From Lachnospiraceae bacterium UBA7480 (GTDB taxonomy: Bacteria; Bacillota; Clostridia; Lachnospirales; Lachnospiraceae): a DNA stretch of 10,219 bases. The position numbers and the translations under genes are program-made. Numbering within the stretch: the stretch's first letter is position 1; each line of letters begins with the position of its first letter. This document shows, one piece after another, positions 1-5,798 of this stretch. The notes beneath the pieces are model-generated. The model was given only the letters and a program-made list of their open reading frames with translations. It searched no databases and was not told where the DNA came from. The DNA is taken from assembly GCA_002479655.1 (NCBI GenBank), contig DLOQ01000013.1, forward strand, positions 364 through 10,582, in the 5' to 3' direction.

Positions 1-1
1 C

Positions 2-991
2 AATGGGGAGACGCAGTCGCAGATCACGGATTTGTTCTGCGCAGGAGCAAATCAGCCGCAGATGGAACATTTCTGCCGCGATCTTCTTGACAGATATGAG
101 GAAAGTCAGGACGTGGAGCTACATCTGGCTAATTCCATCTGGATCAGGGATACGGCTGCGGATCAGATGAAAGAAGATTATCTGGTGCGGACGGATCGAA
201 TCTTCGACGCAGAGGCAGTGATCGCGCCGTTTGACCAGACAACAGTGGATGCCATCAACGGCTGGTGTGATGAAAAAACGGACGGGATGATCGATCATTT
301 GTTGGAGGGGATCAGTTCGGATGCGCAGCTGATTCTGATGAATGCCACGGCCTTGGACGCGCCCTGGGCGGATCCATATGAGGATAGTCAGGTAAGGGAG
401 GAGACATTTACCAATGCTAATGGAGATGCGGAGACCGTGAAGATGTTGAATGGCACGGAAAGCAACTATTTTGAGACGGAGGATGCCATTGGGTTTATGA
501 AATGCTATGAAGGCGGAGAATATGCTTTTCTTACCATCCTTCCTGATGAGGACATGACGGTGGATGAATATGTGCAGAGTCTGACCGGTGAGAAATATCT
601 GGAATTTTGGAACAGCCGGACGGGAGAATATGATGTATGGACAAAGCTGCCGGAGTTTACTTATGAGTATGAACTGAAAATGAATGGTGTTTTAAGCGAT
701 ATGGGAATGGTTCAGGCATTTAGTGCGAAGGATGCGGATTTTACAGGGATCGCCGAGTTCCAAGGTGGAAGTCCGTATATTGATATCGTACTGCATAAAA
801 CATTTATCGAGGTGGGGCAGTATAAAACCCGTGCGGCTGCGGTTACGGCAGTTATCATGGAAGCCGCGTGCGAAATGTCGGAAGAGGTTGAGATCAAGGA
901 AGTCTATCTGGATCGACCGTTTGTGTACGCCATTATAGAAGTGGATACGGGTATGCCGCTGTTTATCGGGACGCTGCAGAGCGCGCAGTAA
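2..991 (+). CDS. Serpin family serine protease inhibitor, 5' end outside the window
   Basis: The reading frame is open from base 2, so the N-terminus is missing; 329 residues are visible against roughly 370-420 for the family. Serpins trap serine or cysteine proteases by inserting a cleaved reactive-centre loop into a beta-sheet. Serpin hallmarks are HLANSIWI and ILMNATALDAPWADP in the first half, the breach/shutter-type stretch before the loop, and a C-terminal strand with YLDRPFVYAI followed by TGMPLFIGTL. The loop spans about bases 812-910. The hinge keeps the small-residue run TRAAAVTAV, but the residues before it read GQYK where inhibitory serpins usually have an E-E-G type sequence, so the P15 glycine is a lysine. 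By alignment P1-P1' falls near Ala-Cys, which is uncertain. Clostridial and bifidobacterial gut serpins are usually exported and protect against host or microbial proteases; the signal peptide would lie upstream. A TTG at 32 is internal, not the start. A strong terminator follows. Confidence 0.9.
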   Translation, partial: NGETQSQITDLFCAGANQPQMEHFCRDLLDRYEESQDVELHLANSIWIRDTAADQMKEDYLVRTDRIFDAEAVIAPFDQTTVDAINGWCDEKTDGMIDHLLEGISSDAQLILMNATALDAPWADPYEDSQVREETFTNANGDAETVKMLNGTESNYFETEDAIGFMKCYEGGEYAFLTILPDEDMTVDEYVQSLTGEKYLEFWNSRTGEYDVWTKLPEFTYEYELKMNGVLSDMGMVQAFSAKDADFTGIAEFQGGSPYIDIVLHKTFIEVGQYKTRAAAVTAVIMEAACEMSEEVEIKEVYLDRPFVYAIIEVDTGMPLFIGTLQSAQ

Positions 992-1030
992 ATTGTGACC
1001 GTATAGGGCAAGATAACTTCTAATCGTATT

Positions 1031-1073
1031 AAAACCGCATAGAATGTAATAATTACATTCTGTGCGGTTTTTT
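1031..1073 (+). terminator. Strong Rho-independent terminator after the serpin gene
   Basis: Bases 1031-1049 pair with 1053-1071 in an uninterrupted 19-bp stem (one G-U pair at 1040/1062) closed by a TAA loop. The T-tract is 1068-1073. The A-run at the base of the left arm means it could also stop transcription from the opposite strand. The T-tract abuts the ATG of the next gene without a gap, which is unusual. Confidence 0.9.
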
Positions 1074-1598
1074 ATGCTTGAAATATTATCAAAGATATCC
1101 GGTATTCTGGTTCCGGTGATCATATTTGCGGTGGTGGCATACGGCGTCTCCAAGGGACAGCCGGTATATGATGATTTTGTGGAAGGGGCAATGGACGGCA
1201 TCAAAACGGTCGTAAAGATCATGCCGACTTTGATTGGCTTGATGGTGGCTGTCGGAGTGCTTCGGGCATCCGGATTTTTGGATTTTCTTGGTCTGGCGTG
1301 TTCTAAGCTGCTAGGCGGTATCGGATTTCCGGCAGAGGCGGTTCCGGTTACGATCGTAAAGATGTTTTCTTCCTCTGCGGCAACAGGGCTTGCGCTGGAT
1401 GTCTTTAAGGAGTACGGAACGGACTCTTTTCTGGGGAAATTTGTCAGTATTTCCATGAGTTCCACGGAAACGATCTTTTATACGATGTCGGTCTATTTTA
1501 TGACTGCAAAAGTTTCCAAGACAAGATATACGCTGGCAGGAGCGCTGATTGCAACCATGGCGGGGCTTGTGGCAAGCTATCTTCTTGCGGGGCTGTAG
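1074..1598 (+). CDS. spmB: Spore maturation protein B (SpmB)
   Basis: This is a 174-residue hydrophobic protein of the SpmB / nucleoside-recognition (Gate) family. SpmA and SpmB act in the forespore membranes during core dehydration and maturation of the endospore. Visible features are an N-terminal membrane segment (SGILVPVIIFAVVAYG), the VYDDFVEGAMDGIKTVVKI motif, a second membrane segment containing MPTLIGLMVAVGVLRASG, the SSSAATGLALDVFKEYG segment, the conserved SFLGKFVSISMSSTETIFYT segment, and a hydrophobic C-terminus. Length matches the family (about 175). I chose the ATG at 1074 because it fits family N-termini; a GTG at 1062 lies inside the terminator stem. There is no Shine-Dalgarno before 1074, and spmA, normally directly upstream, is absent. 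A weak sigma-G-like match (GTATA at 1001-1005, CGTATTA at 1025-1031) would start transcripts inside the left arm of the terminator and so disable it; this is speculative. Confidence 0.9.
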   Translation: MLEILSKISGILVPVIIFAVVAYGVSKGQPVYDDFVEGAMDGIKTVVKIMPTLIGLMVAVGVLRASGFLDFLGLACSKLLGGIGFPAEAVPVTIVKMFSSSAATGLALDVFKEYGTDSFLGKFVSISMSSTETIFYTMSVYFMTAKVSKTRYTLAGALIATMAGLVASYLLAGL

Positions 1599-1622
1599 AT
1601 TGAAAATAATAAAATAAAAGTT

Positions 1623-1650
1623 TTGATAATACATTAAAATATGTTATACT
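1623..1650 (+). promoter_or_regulatory. Sigma-A promoter with extended -10 for the GNAT/small-gene pair
   Basis: TTGATA (1623-1628), a 16-bp spacer and TATACT (1645-1650), with a TG one base before the -10 box (1642-1643). The expected start near 1657 gives a leader of about 145 bases before the ATG at 1803. Within the leader there is a possible 18-codon ORF (1683-1739) with only a weak ribosome site. A second weaker promoter-like pair, TTGATA 1750-1755 and TATACT 1774-1779 (18-bp spacer), lies very close to the ribosome site. No terminator or known riboswitch fold was recognised in the leader. Confidence 0.7.
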
Positions 1651-1802
1651 CACAGTAAGCAAATCTTATTAAATAAAGCGAAATGATTATAGTAAGTTTA
1701 TTGAAAAAATGCACAGATCAGATGGAAAGAGAAGGGTGAGATTCTTAGATTGATAAATGGCAAGTCTGCAGGATATACTATAGTGAAAGGTGGAAATTTA
1801 TC

Positions 1803-2363
1803 ATGGTCTCAATTGAACAAGGTTGTATTGATATTTGGATAGATGAAATAGTTCCATGTTTAAAAGATACGCAGACAGGTGAAATTAAGGAAACCGTAGT
1901 ATTTAAAATTGAAAGTCGTGCGTATTTGAAGAAATTCCGTAAAAATAATGGCTGGCATATTAATTGGAATGAAATACCTAAGAATGTTGAAGTGTATGCG
2001 TTGGCATTAAAGGATGACAATACGATTCAGGGACTGGTAGGAATTAAAAATGATAAAGATTCCCATGCTGTATACCTCCATTGGGCATGCACCGCTCCAC
2101 ATAATAATAAATATGAGAATGGAAGCCAAAAGTATGTTGGTGTTGGCGGACATCTTTTTGCTATAGCAGCGGATAAATCTATTGAATGGGGGTATGAAGG
2201 CGCAGTACATGGATTTGCAGCTAATGAAGAGTTGTTGAAGCATTATATTAATGTTTTTCATGCTGAATATTTGGGAATGCTCCATCAATATCAATTTTTT
2301 ATAGATGAAGAGCGTGCAAAAGAGTTATTGGAGGTGTATCATTATGAATGGAACGAAACCTAA
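1803..2363 (+). CDS. GNAT-fold acetyltransferase-like protein
   Basis: This 186-residue soluble protein has no signal peptide or membrane segment. The middle looks like a GNAT acetyl-CoA-binding core: a beta-strand at about 88-96 (HAVYLHWAC) leads into QKYVGVGGHLFAIAA (109-123), which resembles motif A (Q/R-x-x-G-x-G/A) followed by the usual helix. EWGYEGAVHGFAANEELLKHY (128-148), with HAEYLG after it, resembles motif B. The N-terminal 60 residues, with paired Trp in GWHINWNEIP, are unassigned. The ATG at 1803 is chosen for AAAGGTGG at 1786-1793, nine bases upstream; the same frame has a stop at 1746-1748. Codon use is AT-rich compared with spmB and the genes to the right, suggesting separate origin. 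The small downstream gene overlaps its last 20 bases, so the two are translationally coupled. The acceptor substrate cannot be read from sequence: a toxin-like, metabolic or accessory GNAT are all possible. Confidence 0.6.
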   Translation: MVSIEQGCIDIWIDEIVPCLKDTQTGEIKETVVFKIESRAYLKKFRKNNGWHINWNEIPKNVEVYALALKDDNTIQGLVGIKNDKDSHAVYLHWACTAPHNNKYENGSQKYVGVGGHLFAIAADKSIEWGYEGAVHGFAANEELLKHYINVFHAEYLGMLHQYQFFIDEERAKELLEVYHYEWNET

Positions 2364-2532
2364 ATTTATGGAAAATCTGGTCATTTCCCCAAGTTATTAT
2401 GAACAACCTGATCCATATACCAATGCTCCATCATGTCATGTGAATTTACTTGAACTTTCACGATATGCAAAGCAATGTGGAAAAAAGTTGGTTGAACTTA
2501 CACAGGAGGAAGTGAAGAATTTCTTGATTTAA
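2344..2532 (+). CDS. Small acidic protein coupled to the GNAT gene, function unknown
   Basis: A 62-residue protein starts at the ATG at 2344, preceded by GGAGGTG (2330-2336) seven bases upstream. An upstream in-frame ATG at 2305 has no comparable site and would extend deep into the preceding gene. The start lies inside the GNAT gene (20-bp overlap), the arrangement typical of coupled translation of partner proteins. The N-terminal half is Pro/Tyr/Asn-rich and probably extended (SPSYYEQPDPYTNAPS). The C-terminal half is predicted helical: VNLLELSRYAKQCGKKLVEL followed by TQEEVKNFL. There is no ribbon-helix-helix or HTH pattern and no membrane segment. I recall similar small ORFs as a type in Firmicutes accessory DNA but cannot name a family. 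Binding to the GNAT protein is an inference from the gene layout only. Confidence 0.7.
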   Translation: MNGTKPKFMENLVISPSYYEQPDPYTNAPSCHVNLLELSRYAKQCGKKLVELTQEEVKNFLI

Positions 2533-2535
2533 TAT

Positions 2536-2593
2536 TTCGTTGAGAACGCATCCTGCAATTCAGACAAGGTAAAATAAAACAAATTCTCACGAA
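2536..2593. repeat. Inverted repeat flanking a short AT-rich segment
   Basis: TTCGTTGAGAA (2536-2546) is mirrored by TTCTCACGAA (2584-2593); the arms match except for one extra T in the left arm. The left arm starts four bases after the small gene's stop codon. No T-tract follows the right arm, so it is a poor terminator. It could be the edge of a dispersed intergenic element that continues to about 2700. The minus strand of 2529-2717 is open for 62 codons and rich in Cys, Phe and Tyr, but it has no ribosome site and I treat it as a by-product of the repeat. Confidence 0.4.
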
Positions 2594-2598
2594 CCCCT

Positions 2599-2626
2599 TT
2601 TACGAATGAAAAAAGTGTGGTAAAAT
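2599..2626 (+). promoter_or_regulatory. Candidate extended -10 promoter upstream of the small exported protein
   Basis: TTTACG (2599-2604), a 16-bp spacer and TAAAAT (2621-2626), with TG one base before the -10 (2618-2619). The predicted start near 2633 gives a leader of about 120 bases that contains two hairpins before the gene at 2754. The -35 box is a moderate match. Confidence 0.5.
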
Positions 2627-2647
2627 AAGCGTAAAGGTCGCGCTTAA

Positions 2648-2692
2648 AATAAGCACAAAAGCAGTGCTTATTACAAATTGCTTCGCAATTTG
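2648..2692 (+). other. Two adjacent perfect hairpins in the leader
   Basis: AATAAGCAC (2648-2656) pairs perfectly with GTGCTTATT (2664-2672) around a 7-base loop. One base later CAAATTGC (2674-2681) pairs with GCAATTTG (2685-2692) around a three-base loop. No U-run follows either stem. They may be leader structure of the downstream gene, a small RNA starting near 2633, or the folded core of a dispersed repeat. I cannot separate these from the sequence alone. Confidence 0.5.
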
Positions 2693-2753
2693 AATAATAT
2701 TCTAAACATGTGCGCAATTATGGCAAAGTTGGCAGAAAGGTTTCGTGAAGGTT

Positions 2754-3047
2754 ATGAAGAATGTTATTAAAAGTCTGGTAAAATATCTTATGATGACGGC
2801 GGTCGTTCTGATGCTTGGATTTGGTGGGTTCAGCATAGCGTCGGGACAGGCTGTTGCTATGGCGGCAGAGAGCCCGCAGACGGCGAGGGAAACAGCGGAA
2901 GTATCTTCGACAGCAACAGAGGATGAAGAGAGCGCTGTTTTGTTTGTTGTCCTTGGCGGCGGACTGATCATCATCCTTGCCGTTGTGATCAGTGTGGTAT
3001 CTTCCGTTGTAAGTTCCGTTGCATCGGCAGTAGATGATGAAGAATGA
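2754..3047 (+). CDS. Small exported or membrane protein of unknown function
   Basis: A 97-residue protein (100 if the GTG at 2745 is used). The N-terminus is a signal sequence: basic KNVIKSLVK, a hydrophobic run (MMTAVVLMLGFGGFSIA) and a likely cleavage site at AMA-AES near residue 38. A short Ser/Thr/Glu-rich linker follows, then a C-terminal membrane segment (AVLFVVLGGGLIIILAVVIS) running into SVVSSVVSSVASAV and a final acidic DDEE. The mature product would be only about 60 residues with one membrane helix. The start is uncertain: AGAAAGG (2734-2740) sits 4 bases from the GTG and 13 from the ATG. It is probably transcribed alone, from the promoter at 2599-2626 to the terminator at 3082-3125. 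I do not recognise the family. Confidence 0.6.
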   Translation: MKNVIKSLVKYLMMTAVVLMLGFGGFSIASGQAVAMAAESPQTARETAEVSSTATEDEESAVLFVVLGGGLIIILAVVISVVSSVVSSVASAVDDEE

Positions 3048-3081
3048 TATGTTTCGTGCAGGTTTGAGAGAGAAAGAAGAC

Positions 3082-3125
3082 AGACCCTGTCCGGGCTTGA
3101 AAAGTCATGGATGAAGGGTCTTTTT
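3082..3125 (+). terminator. Rho-independent terminator of the small exported gene
   Basis: AGACCCT (3082-3088) pairs with AGGGTCT (3115-3121), followed by T's to 3125. The interior is long (26 bases) and only weakly foldable, with a possible inner CTT/AAG stem. It lies between two convergent genes. A second short inverted repeat (GGAAGC 3141-3146, GCTTCC 3162-3167) lies next to the transporter stop and may serve the minus strand. Confidence 0.65.
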
Positions 3126-3171
3126 CTAATGAATCACTAAGGAAGCAATGATAAAAGTACCGCTTCCCTAT

Positions 3172-4152
3172 TTATACATATCCGAAATGGCGGAGCAGGA
3201 AGAGCCAGAAGGTCATGGTGATGGAGCTTAGGAAGGTTGTGGTGACGATGACGCTGGAGGTCAGGACGCCTTCATGACGCATGTTTTTCGCCATGATATG
3301 GCTGCTGACGGTGGTTGGCGCGCCGAGCATAACAAGCAATGCCACTAACTGTTCTCCGCGAAAGCCCAGTGAGACGGCAGGCATCAGGAAGATCGCCGGC
3401 TGTACGATCAGACGCAGACAGGAAGCGGCAAGCGTAGGTTTGATCTTGGCAAGCGCTTTTTTACCTTCAAAACCGGCGCCCAGAGTAAGCAGTGCCAGAG
3501 GGGTTGCCAGTTGCGCGATCATGCGAAAGGATTTTTCGATGACAAACGGCAGCCGGATCCGAAGCAGGGAGAACAGCAGCCCCAGAACGATACTGATGAT
3601 GATAGGATTGGTCAGGATGCCAAGCAGCGTCTTTTTCAGCCGGCTTTTGTCCAGCCTCTGCATATCGGGAGCAGTAAAGGATAAGACGATGACCGCCATG
3701 ATATTATATAATGGTACGGTCCCTAAGATCATCAGAGGTCCGATGACGGAAGTGCCGTAGATATTTTCGATAAAGGCGATGCCAAGAACCGCCGCGCTGC
3801 CCCGGTAGGACGCCTGGACGAATTCTCCCAAGATGGAGCCAGAGGACTGACGTCCGGCGGAATGTCTGTCAATCATATGAAATACCAGCCCTGCGCCTGC
3901 CCAGATGGCGAGGATGCAGAATAAAGTGACAAAAAAGCAGTAAAGGACATAGGAAGTATCCCATACGCTGTAAAAATCCGCCGTAGAGATATCAATAAAC
4001 AGCAAAATGGGCAGAGTCAGCGTATAATTAAACTGATTTAATGACTTTACAAAGTCAGGCGTCACCAGTTTTGTGTGTTTTAAACCGTAACCGATGAGCA
4101 TGACGAGAAAGATCGGAATTGTGGCGTTTAAACTGAATATCAGGCTGTCCAT
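3172..4152 (-). CDS. AEC-family transporter (auxin efflux carrier / malate permease type)
   Basis: A 326-residue integral membrane protein with about ten hydrophobic segments split by a central loop (MIDRHSAGRQSSGS), as usual for the AEC / bile-arsenite-riboflavin superfamily, whose members are typically 300-330 residues. These carriers move small organic anions such as malate, malonate or other carboxylates. Family features are the N-terminal IPIFLVMLIGYGLKH, FVQASYRGSAAVLGIAF in the middle, GILTNPIIISIVLGLLFS opening the second half, LATPLALLTLGAGFE, and VMLGAPTTVSSHIMAKNM near the end. The substrate cannot be assigned. The ATG at 4150-4152 fits family N-termini. No Shine-Dalgarno precedes it, and a promoter -10 box ends seven bases before it, predicting a leaderless mRNA. 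It is divergent from the zinc-ribbon genes, with 62 bases between start codons. Confidence 0.88.
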   Translation of the reverse strand: MDSLIFSLNATIPIFLVMLIGYGLKHTKLVTPDFVKSLNQFNYTLTLPILLFIDISTADFYSVWDTSYVLYCFFVTLFCILAIWAGAGLVFHMIDRHSAGRQSSGSILGEFVQASYRGSAAVLGIAFIENIYGTSVIGPLMILGTVPLYNIMAVIVLSFTAPDMQRLDKSRLKKTLLGILTNPIIISIVLGLLFSLLRIRLPFVIEKSFRMIAQLATPLALLTLGAGFEGKKALAKIKPTLAASCLRLIVQPAIFLMPAVSLGFRGEQLVALLVMLGAPTTVSSHIMAKNMRHEGVLTSSVIVTTTFLSSITMTFWLFLLRHFGYV

Positions 4153-4159
4153 GGAAATC

Positions 4160-4187
4160 AGTATAGCACATAACCGGAGGAAATCAA
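4160..4187 (-). promoter_or_regulatory. Extended -10 promoter of the AEC transporter
   Basis: On the minus strand: TTGATT (4187-4182), a 16-bp spacer and TATACT (4165-4160), with TG one base before the -10 box. Seven bases separate the -10 from the ATG, placing the expected transcription start on or beside the A of the start codon. The site overlaps the upstream region of the divergent gene at 4215, so the two directions may interfere. Confidence 0.6.
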
Positions 4188-4214
4188 GATGGAAAAAGAG
4201 GGAGGAGGGAGACT

Positions 4215-5768
4215 ATGATCTGTATTTTTAAATGTCCCGGCTGCAACGGCAATATGACATTTGATATTGAAAAGCAGATGCTCGTATGTCAGTCATGCGG
4301 AACAGAGATCGATGCAGAGGCGTATGATGAGAAACAGATCGTCTTTGAAGGAGGACAGGAATACGGCGAAGGCATCAGCGGCTACCGCTGTCCGGCCTGC
4401 TCGGCAGAGGTGGAGGTGGACAGCTCGCAGGCGACCTGCACCTGTCGTTACTGCGGAATAGAAATGGCGGTATTTGCGGTAGAAAGCGGCAGGATGGCGC
4501 CGGAGAAGATCATACCGTTTGAGATCGATCAGGAGGAGGCAGAGACGGCTTTCTGCAAATGGTGGCTGGAGCATGATACAATGCCGAAATTTAACAGAAA
4601 GCATATGAAATTTACGATACGATCGATGTATATGCCGGTCTGGCTGGTGGATGCCAATACAAAGACAGATATGAGCGCTGTCGTAAGAAGGGAAGAGAAG
4701 ATTGGCGGTACATATTCCTATAGCGGGATGCAGGCGCATCAATGGGGCATGAAGCAGGACAGCCTGACATTTTCTGACAGGGACACAAGAACAAGGAATT
4801 ATCTGATCCATAAATCCCTTTATACCAAGTTTTTTAAGGTGCCGAGCAATGCGTCGCATCATTTTTCCAGTACGAGGTTTTTCGGCATTGAGCCGTATAA
4901 CTATATGAAGCTGGAGGATTTTGCGCCCGGCTATATTTCGGGACTTCCGGCGGAGCATTATTCCATAGAAGCCAATGAAATAGTTCCGCGTGCGTTGAAC
5001 CGCATCAAAGGATTTGGGGTAGAACAGTGTAAAACTTATATTCTGGGCAGTCATACGGGGACATCTGAAATTATAGAGGAGGCAGGCTGCCTCCAGTCGG
5101 TAGAGTTAAAGCAGATCACATATGCGATGGTCCCGGTGTGGATCTGTTCTTATACGTTTCAGGGAAAGAAGCATATGGTTTATGTCAATGGGCAGACGGG
5201 AAAGACGGACGGTGAAGTCGTATCCTCTGAGGAACGATTGAAGTCGTATGCAGTTGTCATATTCCTTGCTACGTTTCTTGAATATTTTTCGCTGATTCTT
5301 TTTCTGCTTTCGTTGAATGGATGGAAATTGGAGGATATTGCCGTGATGTGGTTCATATTTATTTCATTTTTTGTAGGATCCCTGACGGGTAATTTTTCAA
5401 ATATGCTGGCAGGGAAACGCGCAGGGAAACGCAATGGAAAGAAAGAAACCGTAAATATGTATGCGGATATAGAGTATGTCAAAAAGGATTATGTTAAACC
5501 AAAAAATATTATGATCCGAAGGACGATCATCGGAACATTGCTTCTGCCGATCGCCGTGGCATACAGCCGCTCTATAAGACTGCCATTTGTTTCATCACCA
5601 TCCATGCCGGAAGCCGCGCTGTTTACATTAGTTTTGTCGGTGGTATGGACTGCGATTTTTATGGGGATTCATGTCAAAAAAGAAAAAGAGCAGAAGCCGG
5701 CGGAGTACAATGATTATCTTAATATGTCCATTACGGATGTTCTGGCATCGTCAGAGCATGTATATTAA
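4215..5768 (+). CDS. Double zinc-ribbon membrane protein, YdjG-like (paralog 1)
   Basis: A 517-residue protein. Two zinc ribbons open it: Cys7/Cys10 with Cys25/Cys28, then Cys59/Cys62 with Cys77/Cys80. A conserved middle region follows, with EKIIPF (97-102), KWW (115-117), MYMPVWL (138-144), GYISGLPAEHYS (239-250) and VPVWICSY ahead of VYVNGQTGK (306-330). Four hydrophobic segments end it, at about 345-367, 375-393, 437-450 and 467-486, with a Lys/Arg-rich stretch at 400-411. This layout matches proteins often annotated as TFIIB-type zinc ribbon or mislabelled PriA-like. B. subtilis YdjG, encoded with the PspA homolog YdjF, is the best-known relative, so a role in membrane stress or scaffolding is plausible. 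No PspA, TPM or SPFH gene is visible here. There is no helicase motif, so a DNA role is unlikely. GGAGGAGGGAG (4200-4210) before the ATG fixes the start. It is followed 30 bp later by a same-length paralog. Confidence 0.8.
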   Translation: MICIFKCPGCNGNMTFDIEKQMLVCQSCGTEIDAEAYDEKQIVFEGGQEYGEGISGYRCPACSAEVEVDSSQATCTCRYCGIEMAVFAVESGRMAPEKIIPFEIDQEEAETAFCKWWLEHDTMPKFNRKHMKFTIRSMYMPVWLVDANTKTDMSAVVRREEKIGGTYSYSGMQAHQWGMKQDSLTFSDRDTRTRNYLIHKSLYTKFFKVPSNASHHFSSTRFFGIEPYNYMKLEDFAPGYISGLPAEHYSIEANEIVPRALNRIKGFGVEQCKTYILGSHTGTSEIIEEAGCLQSVELKQITYAMVPVWICSYTFQGKKHMVYVNGQTGKTDGEVVSSEERLKSYAVVIFLATFLEYFSLILFLLSLNGWKLEDIAVMWFIFISFFVGSLTGNFSNMLAGKRAGKRNGKKETVNMYADIEYVKKDYVKPKNIMIRRTIIGTLLLPIAVAYSRSIRLPFVSSPSMPEAALFTLVLSVVWTAIFMGIHVKKEKEQKPAEYNDYLNMSITDVLASSEHVY

Positions 5769-5798
5769 AATATTGCGTAAAGAAAAGAGGAAGAAAAT

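Noticed and set aside
1062..1073. GTG at 1062 as the spmB start
   Set aside because: It lies inside the right arm of the terminator stem, adds residues not typical of SpmB N-termini and has no ribosome site.
692..1465. Long minus-strand open frame under the serpin and spmB genes
   Set aside because: It crosses two well-supported plus-strand genes and the terminator, has no family features and reads as low-complexity antisense sequence.
2529..2717. 62-codon minus-strand ORF as a real small gene
   Set aside because: It has no ribosome site or promoter, and it covers the hairpins and inverted repeat; kept only as part of the candidate intergenic element.
3281..3760. Plus-strand open frame within the AEC transporter
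   Set aside because: It lies antisense to a clear transporter gene and has no membrane or domain pattern of its own.
4293..5054. 253-codon minus-strand open frame inside zinc-ribbon paralog 1
   Set aside because: Same reasoning: antisense of a conserved coding region, with no recognisable protein features.
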